From the NCBI RefSeq assembly GCF_021740465.1, contig NZ_JAIOZR010000011.1, positions 1 through 64,000 on the forward strand: a stretch of 64,000 nucleotides of DNA, read 5' to 3'. Of this stretch, positions 8,481 through 17,652 are shown piece by piece (positions within the stretch are counted from its first letter, which is position 1; every line of letters starts with the position of its first letter). This stretch comes from Chlorobium sp. (GTDB lineage Bacteria; Bacteroidota; Chlorobiia; Chlorobiales; Chlorobiaceae). Made by a program: the position numbers and the translations under genes. A model generated the notes under the pieces. It searched no databases. It saw only the letters and a program-made list of their open reading frames with translations, and was not told where the DNA came from.

Positions 8481-9122
8481 ATGATTGTCAAACAGTTCCG
8501 TACGGGAGGCGACAGGAATTTCGGCTACCTTGCTGCCGATGAGCATTCGGGGGAGGCTCTGGTCGTGGATGCCTCCTGGGACCCCGGCTCCATTGCCGAA
8601 TACGCAGTACAGGAAGGCTACCGAATCCGTTATGTTTTTTCCACCCACGCACATGCCGATCATACCAACGGCAACGCAGCGATGGCGCGACTGAGCGGTC
8701 TCAAGCCGCTTCTTTATGGAGATACCTGCCCGTTTACGGGCATCAGGGTTGAGGATGGCGCGGTTTTTCCGCTTGGATCTCTTCACGTTCATATTCTCCA
8801 TACTCCCGGTCATACTCCGGACTCAATCTGTCTCCATGCAGGGGATTCACTCTTTACCGGTGATACGCTTTTTACCGGAAAGGTCGGGGGAACCTGTTCC
8901 GGGGAGGAAGCCGCTGCAGAATATGACTCGCTGCAACGGCTTCTGAAAGAGCTGCCGCCGGCCACCATGGTTTATCCTGGGCATGATTACGGGGAGCGGC
9001 CCATCACCACGCTCGGGGATGAAAAGCGTACGAATCCTTTTCTCCTGCAGCCCGATTTCAATGCATTTCTTGCGCTGAAAAATAATTGGGCAGCCTACAA
9101 AAAAGAGCACGGCATAAAATAA
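8481..9122 (+). CDS. MBL-fold hydrolase (glyoxalase II / persulfide dioxygenase-like)
   Basis: This 213-residue metallo-beta-lactamase-fold protein has the metal-binding motif HAHADH at residues 56-61, HTPGHT near 113, TGDTLF near 130 and PGHDYG near 166. The overall shape matches the glyoxalase II/ETHE1 group, whose members hydrolyse S-acylglutathione thioesters or oxidise persulfides with an iron centre. It lies 20 bases after the preceding gene and closes the CsoR-family operon. In Staphylococcus the CstR regulon also contains an MBL-fold persulfide dioxygenase (CstB), so a sulfur role is plausible here. A strict anaerobe could not use O2 routinely, so another activity remains open. Confidence 0.8.
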   Translation: MIVKQFRTGGDRNFGYLAADEHSGEALVVDASWDPGSIAEYAVQEGYRIRYVFSTHAHADHTNGNAAMARLSGLKPLLYGDTCPFTGIRVEDGAVFPLGSLHVHILHTPGHTPDSICLHAGDSLFTGDTLFTGKVGGTCSGEEAAAEYDSLQRLLKELPPATMVYPGHDYGERPITTLGDEKRTNPFLLQPDFNAFLALKNNWAAYKKEHGIK

Positions 9123-9299
9123 TTTTTGCGTCCTTCCGGCTGATTTTCTATATTTGCAAGTTGCTTTTTTGCGTGCCGGGCCGTGTAGGCCTCCCTTCCT
9201 TTCCAGATTTTTCAGACATAGTTCCCGCACTCTTCGCGAGTTGCCTTTTTTCCAATAACAATGGGCGTTTTGTCCTTTTTTTAATCAGAGGAAATTTCT

Positions 9300-9746
9300 A
9301 TGGATCAGCTTATAACACTGAGGACACTTCCGGTTTCGGCTTTGATGCAGAAAGATTTTAAGACGATCAAGGGCAGCTGCACGGTTGCCGAAGCGCTGCA
9401 GATCATGAAGCGTACCAAGCAGAGTGGCCTGGTTGTCGAGCCCCGCAATGAAGACGACTGTTACGGCATTGTTACCGAAAAGGATATTCTTGAAAAAGTT
9501 ATCGATCCCGGTGAAGACGTGCATCGCGATCCATGGAACACCCCTGTTTTTCAGATCATGAGCAAGCCGATCATCAGTATCAACCCCGCCCTCAGAGTCA
9601 AGTACGCGCTCCGTCTGATGAAGAGAACCAATGTCAGGCGGCTTACCGTCATGGAAAACGACAAGGTACTCGGTGTGCTGAACATGACCGATGTCCTTCA
9701 GGCTGTCGAAGAGCTTCCCGTACATGACGACCATGTAGCGTTGTAA
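9300..9746 (+). CDS. CBS-domain pair protein
   Basis: A 148-residue cytosolic protein made almost entirely of two CBS domains (about residues 10-68 and 80-142), marked by [12 protein letters not shown] and [15 protein letters not shown] pairs bind adenine nucleotides or SAM and act as energy or ligand sensors, usually on a partner protein. There is no fused effector domain. The fumarate reductase genes start 133 bases downstream in the same direction; whether they share a transcript is not clear. Confidence 0.8.
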   Translation: MDQLITLRTLPVSALMQKDFKTIKGSCTVAEALQIMKRTKQSGLVVEPRNEDDCYGIVTEKDILEKVIDPGEDVHRDPWNTPVFQIMSKPIISINPALRVKYALRLMKRTNVRRLTVMENDKVLGVLNMTDVLQAVEELPVHDDHVAL

Positions 9747-9879
9747 CCGCTTTCCGTTGTCTTGCCGTCACTCCTCTTTACAGGAGACAAATCATTCAAT
9801 CTGCAGGGTACTGCCCCGTCTGTAGCCCTTCTTACATTCACTGAATCTGTTCTGCAGCTTCATAACGAGATAAGAGCGT

Positions 9880-11583
9880 ATGAAACCATTTGATATTGTT
9901 ATCGTCGGAGGCGGAGGTGCCGGTTTGTATGCGGCCATGGAAGCCATGAAAACCAATCCGGCGCTCAATATTGCCGTATTGTCCAAAGTCTATCCGAACC
10001 GATCCCATACATCCGCCGCTCAGGGTGGAGCCAACGCTGCTCTTGCCAACAAGGCAAAGGACGATACGGTTGAGCTGCACATTTTCGACACCATCAAGGG
10101 CAGTGACTACCTTGCAGATCAGGATGCCGTCGAGATACTCTGTTCCGAGGCACCGAAGATCATCCGTGAGCTCGACAACATCGGGACTCCCTGGTCGCGG
10201 CTTGACGATAACACGATTGCTCAGCGACCTTTTGGCGGTGCAGGCCGACCTCGCTGCTGCTACTGCGCTGACAAAACCGGGCATACCATTCTGCAGACCC
10301 TCTACGAACAGTGTCTGAAAAAAGGGGTCTATTTCTTCAACGAGTATTTTGCCCTTCAGCTGTCGGTCAAAGACAGCCGAATGAAAGGCCTTATAGCCAT
10401 GAACATCAAGACCGGAAAGGTCGAGGCGTTTCCGGCGAGGACGGTTGTTTTCGCTACCGGAGGCTATGCCAAAATGTACTGGAACCGTTCAAGCAACGCT
10501 GCCGGCAACACAGGAGATGGACAGGCCATTGCCTACCGCGCAGGTATTCCGCTCAAGGATATGGAATTCGTGCAGTTCCACCCCACCGGTCTGAGAAAGA
10601 GCGGTCTTCTGGTAACCGAAGGAGCCAGAGGAGAAGGGGGCTATCTGGTCAATGCAGGCGGCGAGCGCTTCATGTCGCGATATGCGCCTGAAAAAATGGA
10701 GCTTGGGCCAAGAGATCTTGTTTCCCGATCGATCGAGACCGAAATTTTGCAGGGAAGAGGCTTCGACAGCCCCGCAGGCAAATATGTCCATCTCGATCTG
10801 ACCCATCTCGGGGCTGACCTTATCATGTCGAGGCTTCCGCAGATTCGTGAGATGTCGATGTATTTCGAGGGCGTGGATCCGATTGAAGAACCTATTCCGG
10901 TAAGGCCAACGGCTCACTACTCGATGGGTGGCATCGATACGGACAATTTCGGCAGAACCGTCATGGAGGGGGTCTATGCCGCCGGGGAGTGTGCCTGTGT
11001 TTCGGTGCACGGAGCCAACCGTCTCGGAGGGAACTCGCTGCTCGATATTCTCGTTTTCGGTCGCCTGGCAGGACGGACTGCCGCCGAAGAGGCGCGCAAA
11101 TTCGAGCCTTCGCAGATCAGCCAGGAAGAGATCAAGGATACGGAAGCTTCGCTTCGGAGCTATATGCAGCCGTCAGGTCACTTCGAGCGTTACGGCGTTC
11201 TGCGCGAAGAGCTCGGTCAGACGCTTGGCATGAATGTCGGTATCTACCGTGAGGCATCGAAGATCCGGACAGGTATCGAAGACCTCAGCGCACTCAGGGA
11301 GCGCTTCAGGCATGTTCGTGTTTTCGATACCAGCGATGTATTCAATACCAACCTTCTTCAGGTTCTTGAACTGAAAAACATGCTCGATCTTGCTGAAACC
11401 GTTGCATCAGGAGCTCTTGCACGTGAAGAGAGCCGCGGTTCGCATACGCGCACCGATTTTCCGGTAAGGGATGACGAGAAATGGCACAAACATACCCTGG
11501 CGACGCTTGAACAGGATGGAATGAAACTGGGTGAAAAGCCGGTGTCCATGGGCAGGTATGAACTTCAGGAAAGAACCTATTAA
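9880..11583 (+). CDS. sdhA: Fumarate reductase/succinate dehydrogenase flavoprotein subunit
   Basis: The 567-residue protein starts with the FAD-binding loop IVGGGGAGLYAA (residues 8-19). His43 in RSHTSAAQGG is at the position of the covalent FAD attachment in this family. HPTGL, RGEGG and a late GECACVSVHGANRLGGNSLLD complete the flavoprotein signature, with substrate-binding HYSMGG near residue 346. It interconverts fumarate and succinate. In a green sulfur bacterium with the reductive TCA cycle it would mainly reduce fumarate. The iron-sulfur subunit gene follows after 12 bases and the CCG-domain subunit after that. Confidence 0.93.
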   Translation: MKPFDIVIVGGGGAGLYAAMEAMKTNPALNIAVLSKVYPNRSHTSAAQGGANAALANKAKDDTVELHIFDTIKGSDYLADQDAVEILCSEAPKIIRELDNIGTPWSRLDDNTIAQRPFGGAGRPRCCYCADKTGHTILQTLYEQCLKKGVYFFNEYFALQLSVKDSRMKGLIAMNIKTGKVEAFPARTVVFATGGYAKMYWNRSSNAAGNTGDGQAIAYRAGIPLKDMEFVQFHPTGLRKSGLLVTEGARGEGGYLVNAGGERFMSRYAPEKMELGPRDLVSRSIETEILQGRGFDSPAGKYVHLDLTHLGADLIMSRLPQIREMSMYFEGVDPIEEPIPVRPTAHYSMGGIDTDNFGRTVMEGVYAAGECACVSVHGANRLGGNSLLDILVFGRLAGRTAAEEARKFEPSQISQEEIKDTEASLRSYMQPSGHFERYGVLREELGQTLGMNVGIYREASKIRTGIEDLSALRERFRHVRVFDTSDVFNTNLLQVLELKNMLDLAETVASGALAREESRGSHTRTDFPVRDDEKWHKHTLATLEQDGMKLGEKPVSMGRYELQERTY

Positions 11584-11595
11584 CAACTACTCGAT

Positions 11596-12630
11596 ATGAC
11601 AGGAGCTTTAGAACTGCATACGGAAGAGAAAAGAGATATAACCCTCAGGGTGTTCCGCTTCAACCCGCAGGTAGACAGCAAGCCGTATTTTGACGACTAT
11701 ACGATACAGATTGAAAAAGGTATCACGGTTCTCCGTTCTCTTAACTATATCAAAGAGCATGTCGATGCCTCGGTGAGTTTCAGGGCCTTCTGCCAGGCGG
11801 GAATCTGCGGTTCCTGCGGCATGCGCATCAACGGGATTTCAAAACTCGCCTGTACCACCCAGGTGTGGGATGAGCTTTCGAAATGCAGGGAAGCGGGCAT
11901 CATCAAGATCGAGCCCCTGCGCAACATGCCGCTGATCAAGGATCTCATCGTCGATATGGATCCTCTTGTCGACAAAATGAAGCATTACTCGAACTGGATC
12001 GAGACCAGAATGCCCGAATCGGAAATCGGCAAGAAGGAGTTTCTTGTATCGGAAGAGGAGTTCCGGAAATACGACAAGGCGACCGACTGCATTCTCTGCG
12101 CTTCGTGTGTTTCGGAATGCACCATTCTCAGGGCGCACAAGGAGTATGTCTCTCCTGCGGTTCTCCTGAAATCCTACCGGATGAACGTTGACACCCGTGA
12201 CGCTATCCACGACGTGCGCCTTGGTGAGCTTGTCAAGGACCATGGGGTGTGGGACTGTACGCACTGTTACCGCTGCCAGGAGACCTGCGTGAAACATATC
12301 CCCATCATGGATGCCATTCACGGTATCCGTGAGGATGCGATCGAAGTCAGGGGTGCCAGGGATACCAGCGGAGCGAAACATGCCGAGGCATTCATGGAGG
12401 ATATCGAAAAGAAAGGCAAGCTTGTCGAAGCCACCCTGCCCATTCGCACCAACGGCGTTGCATGGACGCTGCAGAACCTTCTTCCCATGGCGATGAAGAT
12501 GATCATGAAGCGCAGAACTCCGCCGCCGCCGCCGCTGGTCAAGCCTGCAAAAGGGATGAAAAAATTCAGGGAGCTGTTCAGGGAGATGACCGAGCACGTC
12601 AAGGCCGAACAGAAATCCCATAAAAAATAA
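11596..12630 (+). CDS. sdhB: Fumarate reductase/succinate dehydrogenase iron-sulfur subunit
   Basis: This 344-residue protein is longer than the usual ~240. The N-terminal 2Fe-2S domain holds FCQAGICGSCGMRING followed by a fourth Cys (KLACTT). The C-terminal half has two clusters of cysteines, CILCASCVSEC (about residue 165) and CTHCYRCQETC (about 221), for the 3Fe/4Fe centres. A basic C-terminal extension of ~80 residues ends in a Pro-rich stretch and may contact the third subunit. It passes electrons between SdhA and the CCG-domain subunit. Confidence 0.92.
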   Translation: MTGALELHTEEKRDITLRVFRFNPQVDSKPYFDDYTIQIEKGITVLRSLNYIKEHVDASVSFRAFCQAGICGSCGMRINGISKLACTTQVWDELSKCREAGIIKIEPLRNMPLIKDLIVDMDPLVDKMKHYSNWIETRMPESEIGKKEFLVSEEEFRKYDKATDCILCASCVSECTILRAHKEYVSPAVLLKSYRMNVDTRDAIHDVRLGELVKDHGVWDCTHCYRCQETCVKHIPIMDAIHGIREDAIEVRGARDTSGAKHAEAFMEDIEKKGKLVEATLPIRTNGVAWTLQNLLPMAMKMIMKRRTPPPPPLVKPAKGMKKFRELFREMTEHVKAEQKSHKK

Positions 12631-12647
12631 CCGTGGAGAACCGCAGT

Positions 12648-13496
12648 ATGAAGAGGTATGCTTACTATCTGAGCTGTATCAACGAATCCATGACTAAAGA
12701 GGTTGACCGTTCCATCGATCTGTGGCAGAAGGATCTCGGCCTCGAGTTTGTAAAGCTTCATGAAAGCACCTGTTGCGGTGGCAGCAATCTCGATTATGTG
12801 AGCCCGAAGCATTTCGCGCTTGTCAATGGCCGCAATATCGCTCTGGCTGAAAAACTTGGTCTCGATCTTGTGGTTTCCTGTAATACCTGTCTGATGACCA
12901 TCCGGACGGCAAAGAAAAAACTCGATGAGTCGCCGGAACTGAAACAGGAGGTGAACGAGCTCCTGAAAAAGGAGGGTCTCGAATACAGGGGGACTTCAAA
13001 TGTGCGACACCTTCTGTGGGTGCTTGCCGAAGACGTCGGTTTCGAGGCTATCCGTCAGAAGGTCAAGGTGCCGCTGAAAAACTACAGGATTGCACCGTTT
13101 TACGGCTGCCATATTCTTCGCCCCTCGACAGTTCTCGGAAAGGACGATCCGCTTGAACCGAGCACTCTGGACATGATGATCGAGGCTCTCGGCGGAACGA
13201 CGTTGCCCTATGAGCATAAAAACCGCTGCTGCGGTTTCCATACGCTTCTGGTTGCCGAGGAGGAGTCTCTCAATGTGGCGGCCGAAGCGCTTGAAGAGGC
13301 TATCGAGATCAAGGCCGATTTCATTGTCACCCCTTGTCCGCTCTGCCATACCGTACTTGACGGCTACCAGGCAAAAGCGCTCAAGCATGCCAATATTCAC
13401 AGCTCCATTCCGGTTTTTCATCTTTCGGAGATGGTCGGTCTTGCGCTTGGTTACACGGAAAAACAGCTGGGCATCAAGCGGCATATCGTCACTTGA
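12648..13496 (+). CDS. sdhC: CCG-domain (HdrB-like) subunit of type-E fumarate reductase/succinate dehydrogenase
   Basis: The 282-residue product contains two complete CCG domains: C in YLSCINE, CCGG and CNTC, then YGCHIL, CCGF and CPLC. This is the heterodisulfide reductase subunit B fold that replaces the cytochrome b membrane anchor in type-E enzymes of Sulfolobus, Campylobacterota and green sulfur bacteria. There are no transmembrane helices, so membrane attachment would be peripheral. I chose ATG 12648 because GGAG lies 9 bases upstream; an in-frame GTG at 12633 overlaps that site. Confidence 0.88.
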   Translation: MKRYAYYLSCINESMTKEVDRSIDLWQKDLGLEFVKLHESTCCGGSNLDYVSPKHFALVNGRNIALAEKLGLDLVVSCNTCLMTIRTAKKKLDESPELKQEVNELLKKEGLEYRGTSNVRHLLWVLAEDVGFEAIRQKVKVPLKNYRIAPFYGCHILRPSTVLGKDDPLEPSTLDMMIEALGGTTLPYEHKNRCCGFHTLLVAEEESLNVAAEALEEAIEIKADFIVTPCPLCHTVLDGYQAKALKHANIHSSIPVFHLSEMVGLALGYTEKQLGIKRHIVT

Positions 13497-13671
13497 GCCT
13501 TTGCCGTTCCGCTCTTTTTAATGGATGAGAGCCCTTCGGCTCATCGGTAAAGTTTTCAAATAAGGCTAAAAAAATGTAGTTTTGCACTTTGAAAAAACAC
13601 CCGAAGCCGGAAGCCGCGGAAGTTGCAGCGGGTAAACATGTTTTCTTAAACCTCTCAAATTATTGCATTGC

Positions 13672-14727
13672 ATGCTCAAAAATGATCTTTTTCTCCGGGC
13701 ATTGAAGCGCCAGCCGTGTTCCCGGACGCCTATCTGGGTGATGAGGCAGGCCGGTCGCTATCTTCCGGAGTATCGGGCAGTCAGAGAAAAAACGGACTTT
13801 CTGACCCTCTGCAAAACGCCTGAACTGGCTGCCGAGGTAACCATCCAGCCAGTCGATCTGATGGGTGTCGATGCCGCCATCATCTTTTCCGACATTCTTG
13901 TGGTCAACGAAGCCATGGGTATGAACGTCGAGATCATCGAAACAAAAGGAATCAAGCTGACTCCGGTTATCCGCAGCCAGGCCGATATCGACAAACTCAT
14001 CGTTCCCGACATCGACGAGAAGCTTGGTTATGTGATGGATGCCCTCCGTCTTACCAAGAAGGAGCTTGACAACCGCGTACCTCTTATCGGTTTTTCGGGT
14101 GCAGCATGGACGCTCTTTACCTACGCTGTCGAAGGCGGCGGTTCGAAGAACTACGCTTTCGCCAAGAAGATGATGTACCGCGAGCCGCAGATGGCCCATC
14201 AGCTGCTGAGAAAGATCACCGAAACCATCAGCGCCTACCTCCTGAAGCAGGTCGAGGCCGGTGCCGATGCCATCCAGATATTCGACTCATGGGCAAGCGC
14301 CCTTTCCGAAGACGATTACCGTGAGTTCGCGCTTCCCTACATCAGGGAGAACGTTCAGGCAGTAAAGGCAAAATACCCGGACATTCCGGTTATCGTTTTC
14401 TCGAAAGACTGCAACACCATCCTTTCCGATATCGCCGATACCGGCTGTGATGCCATGGGGCTCGGCTGGGGCATCGATATCGCCAAGGCACGCAAGGAGC
14501 TCAACGACCGCGTGGCGCTGCAGGGGAACATGGATCCCACGGTGCTTTACGGAACTCCTGAAAAAATCAAATCGGAAGCGGCCAAAGTCCTCAGGCAGTT
14601 CGGTCAGCATACCGCAAGCTCGGGTCATGTTTTCAACCTCGGCCACGGTATTCTTCCCGATGTCGATCCGGCCAACCTGAAGCTTCTTGTTGAATTCGTC
14701 AAAGAAGAGAGCGCAAAATACCACTGA
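13672..14727 (+). CDS. hemE: Uroporphyrinogen decarboxylase
   Basis: From ATG 13672 the protein is 351 residues, the normal family size. It has the invariant TPIWVMRQAGRYLPEYR near residues 19-35 (substrate-binding Arg25 and Arg29), IIFSDILV with the catalytic Asp, and GFSGAAWTLF. It decarboxylates uroporphyrinogen III to coproporphyrinogen III in the cytosol, feeding heme and bacteriochlorophyll synthesis. An in-frame TTG 9 bases upstream is a weaker start. A strong terminator follows at 14754-14792. Confidence 0.93.
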   Translation: MLKNDLFLRALKRQPCSRTPIWVMRQAGRYLPEYRAVREKTDFLTLCKTPELAAEVTIQPVDLMGVDAAIIFSDILVVNEAMGMNVEIIETKGIKLTPVIRSQADIDKLIVPDIDEKLGYVMDALRLTKKELDNRVPLIGFSGAAWTLFTYAVEGGGSKNYAFAKKMMYREPQMAHQLLRKITETISAYLLKQVEAGADAIQIFDSWASALSEDDYREFALPYIRENVQAVKAKYPDIPVIVFSKDCNTILSDIADTGCDAMGLGWGIDIAKARKELNDRVALQGNMDPTVLYGTPEKIKSEAAKVLRQFGQHTASSGHVFNLGHGILPDVDPANLKLLVEFVKEESAKYH

Positions 14728-14753
14728 GGATATTTTTCGTCATACCGCTCCTG

Positions 14754-14792
14754 AACTCCGCCTGATGCTGCTCGTCGGGCGGAGTTTTTTTT
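14754..14792 (+). terminator. Rho-independent terminator after hemE
   Basis: AACTCCGCC pairs with GGCGGAGTT across a 15-base loop, and the 3' arm runs into eight T. It lies 27 bases after the hemE stop. Confidence 0.85.
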
Positions 14793-14894
14793 GCCGTTGC
14801 CCTTTTCCTGACAAATGCCGGGGAAAGGAGTCGGAAAGATTTGCTTACTTTAAATAGGTTTTTGCTTATCTGCGAATTATTCCTGTTGAGGTTC

Positions 14895-15725
14895 ATGACG
14901 GCAAGAAGAACATTTAAAGAGCTGGCCCGACATATCATTTTCGACAGCAGCACCATTCCATCCAAGCTGTTCGATCTTGGCCTGATAGGAGCTATCTGTG
15001 TAAGTGTCCTCGTTGTGATGCTCGATAGTGTCGCTTCGCTGCATAGGGCTTATGGAAGGGAACTCTATCTCCTTGAATGGTTTTTCACCCTGCTGTTCAC
15101 GCTTGAATATTTTCTGCGTCTCTATGCGGCAAAGAGCCGGTTGCATTACGCTGTGAGTTTTTTCGGTCTCATCGATCTCCTGTCCATTCTTCCTACCTAT
15201 TTCAGCATCCTGTTTCCGGGGGCACAATATTTTCTTATTGTCCGTTTTTTCCGGGTTCTCAGGATTTTCAGGCTTCTCAAGCTCGTGACCTTTGTCAGGG
15301 AAGCAGATTTTGTGACCGCTTCCATCAGGGCTTCGGGCAGGAAAATCATGGTTTTTCTCTTTTTTGTTCTGGTTCTTGTCAGCATTGTAGGAGCGATCAT
15401 GTACATGATCGAGGGGCCTGAAAACGGTTTCCGGAGCATTCCCGAAAGTATCTACTGGGCGATTGTCACCGTGACCACCGTCGGATACGGGGATATCTCT
15501 CCCCAGACTCCTGCAGGCAGATTTCTTGCCGCACTTTTGATGATAACGGGTTACAGCATCATTGCGGTTCCTACCGGCATCGTTTCTTCGGAAATGTCGT
15601 CAATGCGCGGCAGAATCGTCAGGAAATCTGCCTGTCCGTCGTGTTCCGACGCGGAGCACGATATCGATGCCCGCTATTGCCGTTTCTGCGGCCGCCGGCT
15701 CGATACGGCTCCGCCAGGTGGTTAA
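14895..15725 (+). CDS. Voltage-gated-type potassium channel with C-terminal zinc ribbon
   Basis: The start at ATG 14895 is preceded by TTGAGG and gives 276 residues. The order is: six membrane segments, an Arg-rich S4-like helix ([14 protein letters not shown], about residues 116-130), a pore loop with the selectivity filter TTVGYGD (about residue 195) and the S6 helix. The cytosolic tail ends in CPSC-x11-CRFC, a zinc ribbon. This matches Kv/KvLm-type bacterial ion channels. The tail could be an oligomerisation or redox/metal-sensing module. It follows the hemE terminator and so has its own promoter. Confidence 0.85.
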   Translation: MTARRTFKELARHIIFDSSTIPSKLFDLGLIGAICVSVLVVMLDSVASLHRAYGRELYLLEWFFTLLFTLEYFLRLYAAKSRLHYAVSFFGLIDLLSILPTYFSILFPGAQYFLIVRFFRVLRIFRLLKLVTFVREADFVTASIRASGRKIMVFLFFVLVLVSIVGAIMYMIEGPENGFRSIPESIYWAIVTVTTVGYGDISPQTPAGRFLAALLMITGYSIIAVPTGIVSSEMSSMRGRIVRKSACPSCSDAEHDIDARYCRFCGRRLDTAPPGG

Positions 15726-15799
15726 GAGGAGTGGCGCATGCCCTGTTTTTTCCTTATATTATCAGTTTTAAACGTCGTCCCAGTGTTAAATTCTCTGTT

Positions 15800-16441
15800 A
15801 TGACCGGCAAATGCAGATGTCCGGCGAGCCTGACCGACCGTACGCCATACGAGGAGGTTGTGCTTGACACCATGCTCTACAGCGCCAGGCTGAAGGAGAG
15901 GGTTGCCCGCCAGAACAGTGCGGTTATCGTGGCCATGGCGCGCCTTCTGGCAGCCACTTTCGAAGAGGGGGGGAAGCTGCTCCTATGCGGCAACGGGGGC
16001 AGTGCGGCTGACGCACAGCATCTGGCTACCGAGCTGACCATCCGCTACCGGAGCAGCGTGAATCGCCCGGCGCTGGCGGCTATAGCCCTGAACGCCGATA
16101 CCACGGCGCTGACTGCGGGAGCGAACGACTTCGGTTACGATGAGGTGTTCCGCAGGCTGGCGGAAGCTTACGGCAGGGAAGGTGATGTGGTGCTCGGCCT
16201 TTCGACAAGCGGCAACAGCCGAAGTGTGCTCAACGTGCTGAATTACGGCCGTGAACACGGCATGAAAACCATAGCCCTGCTCGGGGGGGACGGGGGCATG
16301 ATGAAGGGTGTGGCCGATCTTTCGATCGTGGTGCCCCATTCGGGGTCTGCGGATAGGGTACAGGAGTGCCATATTACCATAGGGCACGTAATCATCGATC
16401 TTGTCGAGCGGATGCTCGGCTACGGCCGCTCGAAGACATAA
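15800..16441 (+). CDS. gmhA: Sedoheptulose-7-phosphate isomerase (phosphoheptose isomerase), SIS domain
   Basis: From ATG 15800 the protein is 213 residues, slightly longer than the usual ~195. It is one SIS domain with [23 protein letters not shown] and [12 protein letters not shown], which bind the sugar phosphate, and a C-terminal helix with [16 protein letters not shown]. The enzyme converts sedoheptulose 7-phosphate to glycero-manno-heptose 7-phosphate, the first step towards LPS core heptose. The open frame continues upstream to 15641 within the channel gene, but that segment is out-of-frame overlap, not coding. Confidence 0.85.
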   Translation: MTGKCRCPASLTDRTPYEEVVLDTMLYSARLKERVARQNSAVIVAMARLLAATFEEGGKLLLCGNGGSAADAQHLATELTIRYRSSVNRPALAAIALNADTTALTAGANDFGYDEVFRRLAEAYGREGDVVLGLSTSGNSRSVLNVLNYGREHGMKTIALLGGDGGMMKGVADLSIVVPHSGSADRVQECHITIGHVIIDLVERMLGYGRSKT

Positions 16442-16458
16442 CGTTTTAACCCACTATC

Positions 16459-16929
16459 ATGATGAAGATAAAACAGATTGAAGGTTCTCTGAGCGCAAGC
16501 GGCATCCGTTTTGCCCTGGTTGTTTCACGGTTCAACGATTTTATCGGACAGAAGCTGGTTGAAGGCGCCCTTGACTCTATTCTCCGCCACGGTGGCAGCG
16601 AGGAGAACGTCACCATCTACCGATGTCCCGGCGCTTTCGAGCTGCCGATGGTATCCAAAAAAGTCGCCCTGAGCGGCAGTGCCGATGCGGTGATCGCTCT
16701 GGGCGTGATTATCAGGGGATCCACTCCCCATTTCGATGTCATTGCAGCCGAGGCGACCAAGGGAATCGCCCAGGTCTCTCTCGACACCATGGTTCCCGTG
16801 TCGTTCGGAGTGCTGACTACGGAAAACCTCGAGCAGGCGATCGAGCGGGCCGGAACGAAATCCGGCAACAAGGGGTTCGACGCCGCCATGACGGCGATGG
16901 AAATGGTGAATCTCTACCGTCAGTTCTGA
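16459..16929 (+). CDS. ribH: 6,7-dimethyl-8-ribityllumazine synthase
   Basis: The 156-residue length is typical. Signatures are RFNDFIGQKLVEGA near the N-terminus, PGAFELPMV (about residues 57-65) and GVIIRGSTPHFDVIAAEATKGI (about 79-100), with the catalytic His in PHFD. It condenses 5-amino-6-ribitylaminouracil with dihydroxybutanone phosphate in riboflavin synthesis, normally as a 60-mer or pentamer. It follows gmhA by 17 bases. Its 3' end overlaps the convergent plsC gene by 10 bases. Tandem ATG codons at 16459 and 16462 are both possible starts. Confidence 0.93.
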   Translation: MMKIKQIEGSLSASGIRFALVVSRFNDFIGQKLVEGALDSILRHGGSEENVTIYRCPGAFELPMVSKKVALSGSADAVIALGVIIRGSTPHFDVIAAEATKGIAQVSLDTMVPVSFGVLTTENLEQAIERAGTKSGNKGFDAAMTAMEMVNLYRQF

Positions 16930-17636
16930 CTGCTGCCGTACCGGTCGAGATTTGTTTCGATCTCCCTTCTGGATGCCTCCATAAGGGCTTCGACAGTGCT
17001 GAACCGGGCCGGTTCGAGAGGTGTTCCGATAACGATCCGCACTTTTCCCCTGTTGATTCTCAGGCTTTTTTTCGGGGTGATCAGGTTGCTGCCGATAATG
17101 GTTACCGGCAGCAGCGGGGCACCCCCTTTCTGCGCTACGAGAAACGCACCCCGCTTGAACGGCAGGAGATCCCCCGTTTCCGAACGGGTTCCTTCCGGAA
17201 AAATATGCACCGAACGTCCGTTTTTGAGTACATCGGCCGCGGCCAGCAGGCTTTTCAGGGCCTCCCGGTTCTGACCCCGCTTGATCATCACATATCCCGA
17301 CCGCTTGAGAGCCCATCCGAAAACCGGAATCCTTCCGAGCTCCTCTTTTGCCACAAAACGCAGGTTAAGCCTCATGGCCCCGAGAAGCAGCGGGATATCG
17401 GCCATACCGGCATGGTTGCTGATGACCAGATAGTTCCGGTCCGTCCGGTAGTTTTCCGCGCCGATCACCTCGATGGCGATACCGAACACTCTGGCGCTGA
17501 ATCGGCCCCACCAGGAGGCCAGACGGGCAAAGGAGTCTCCGGTGCGCTCGAATATGCTCACAACGAGCGCGCCGGACATGCCGATGAACATGACCGGGAT
17601 GATGATGAGAAAAAAAAGCAGTGTGCGCAGGTTCAT
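16920..17636 (-). CDS. plsC: 1-acyl-sn-glycerol-3-phosphate acyltransferase
   Basis: The 238-residue protein has an N-terminal membrane anchor (residues ~5-28) and the acyltransferase boxes NHAGMAD (HX4D, about residue 93) and FPEGTRS (about 163). It adds the second acyl chain to make phosphatidic acid at the inner membrane. The gene is 16 bases downstream of thrC and in the same direction, so it may be cotranscribed with thrB-thrC. A paralogue acting on another acceptor is possible, but motif content is standard. Confidence 0.85.
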   Translation of the reverse strand: MNLRTLLFFLIIIPVMFIGMSGALVVSIFERTGDSFARLASWWGRFSARVFGIAIEVIGAENYRTDRNYLVISNHAGMADIPLLLGAMRLNLRFVAKEELGRIPVFGWALKRSGYVMIKRGQNREALKSLLAAADVLKNGRSVHIFPEGTRSETGDLLPFKRGAFLVAQKGGAPLLPVTIIGSNLITPKKSLRINRGKVRIVIGTPLEPARFSTVEALMEASRREIETNLDRYGSSQN

Positions 17637-17652
17637 GCGTTTGTTCCCCCGG

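Noticed and set aside
12633-12647. GTG start of the CCG-domain subunit
   Set aside because: The GTG overlaps the probable GGAG ribosome-binding site for the ATG at 12648, so the ATG is preferred.
13515-13545. Small ATGAG...CTCAT hairpin between sdhC and hemE
   Set aside because: The stem is short with a bulge and no T-run follows, so I did not call it a terminator.
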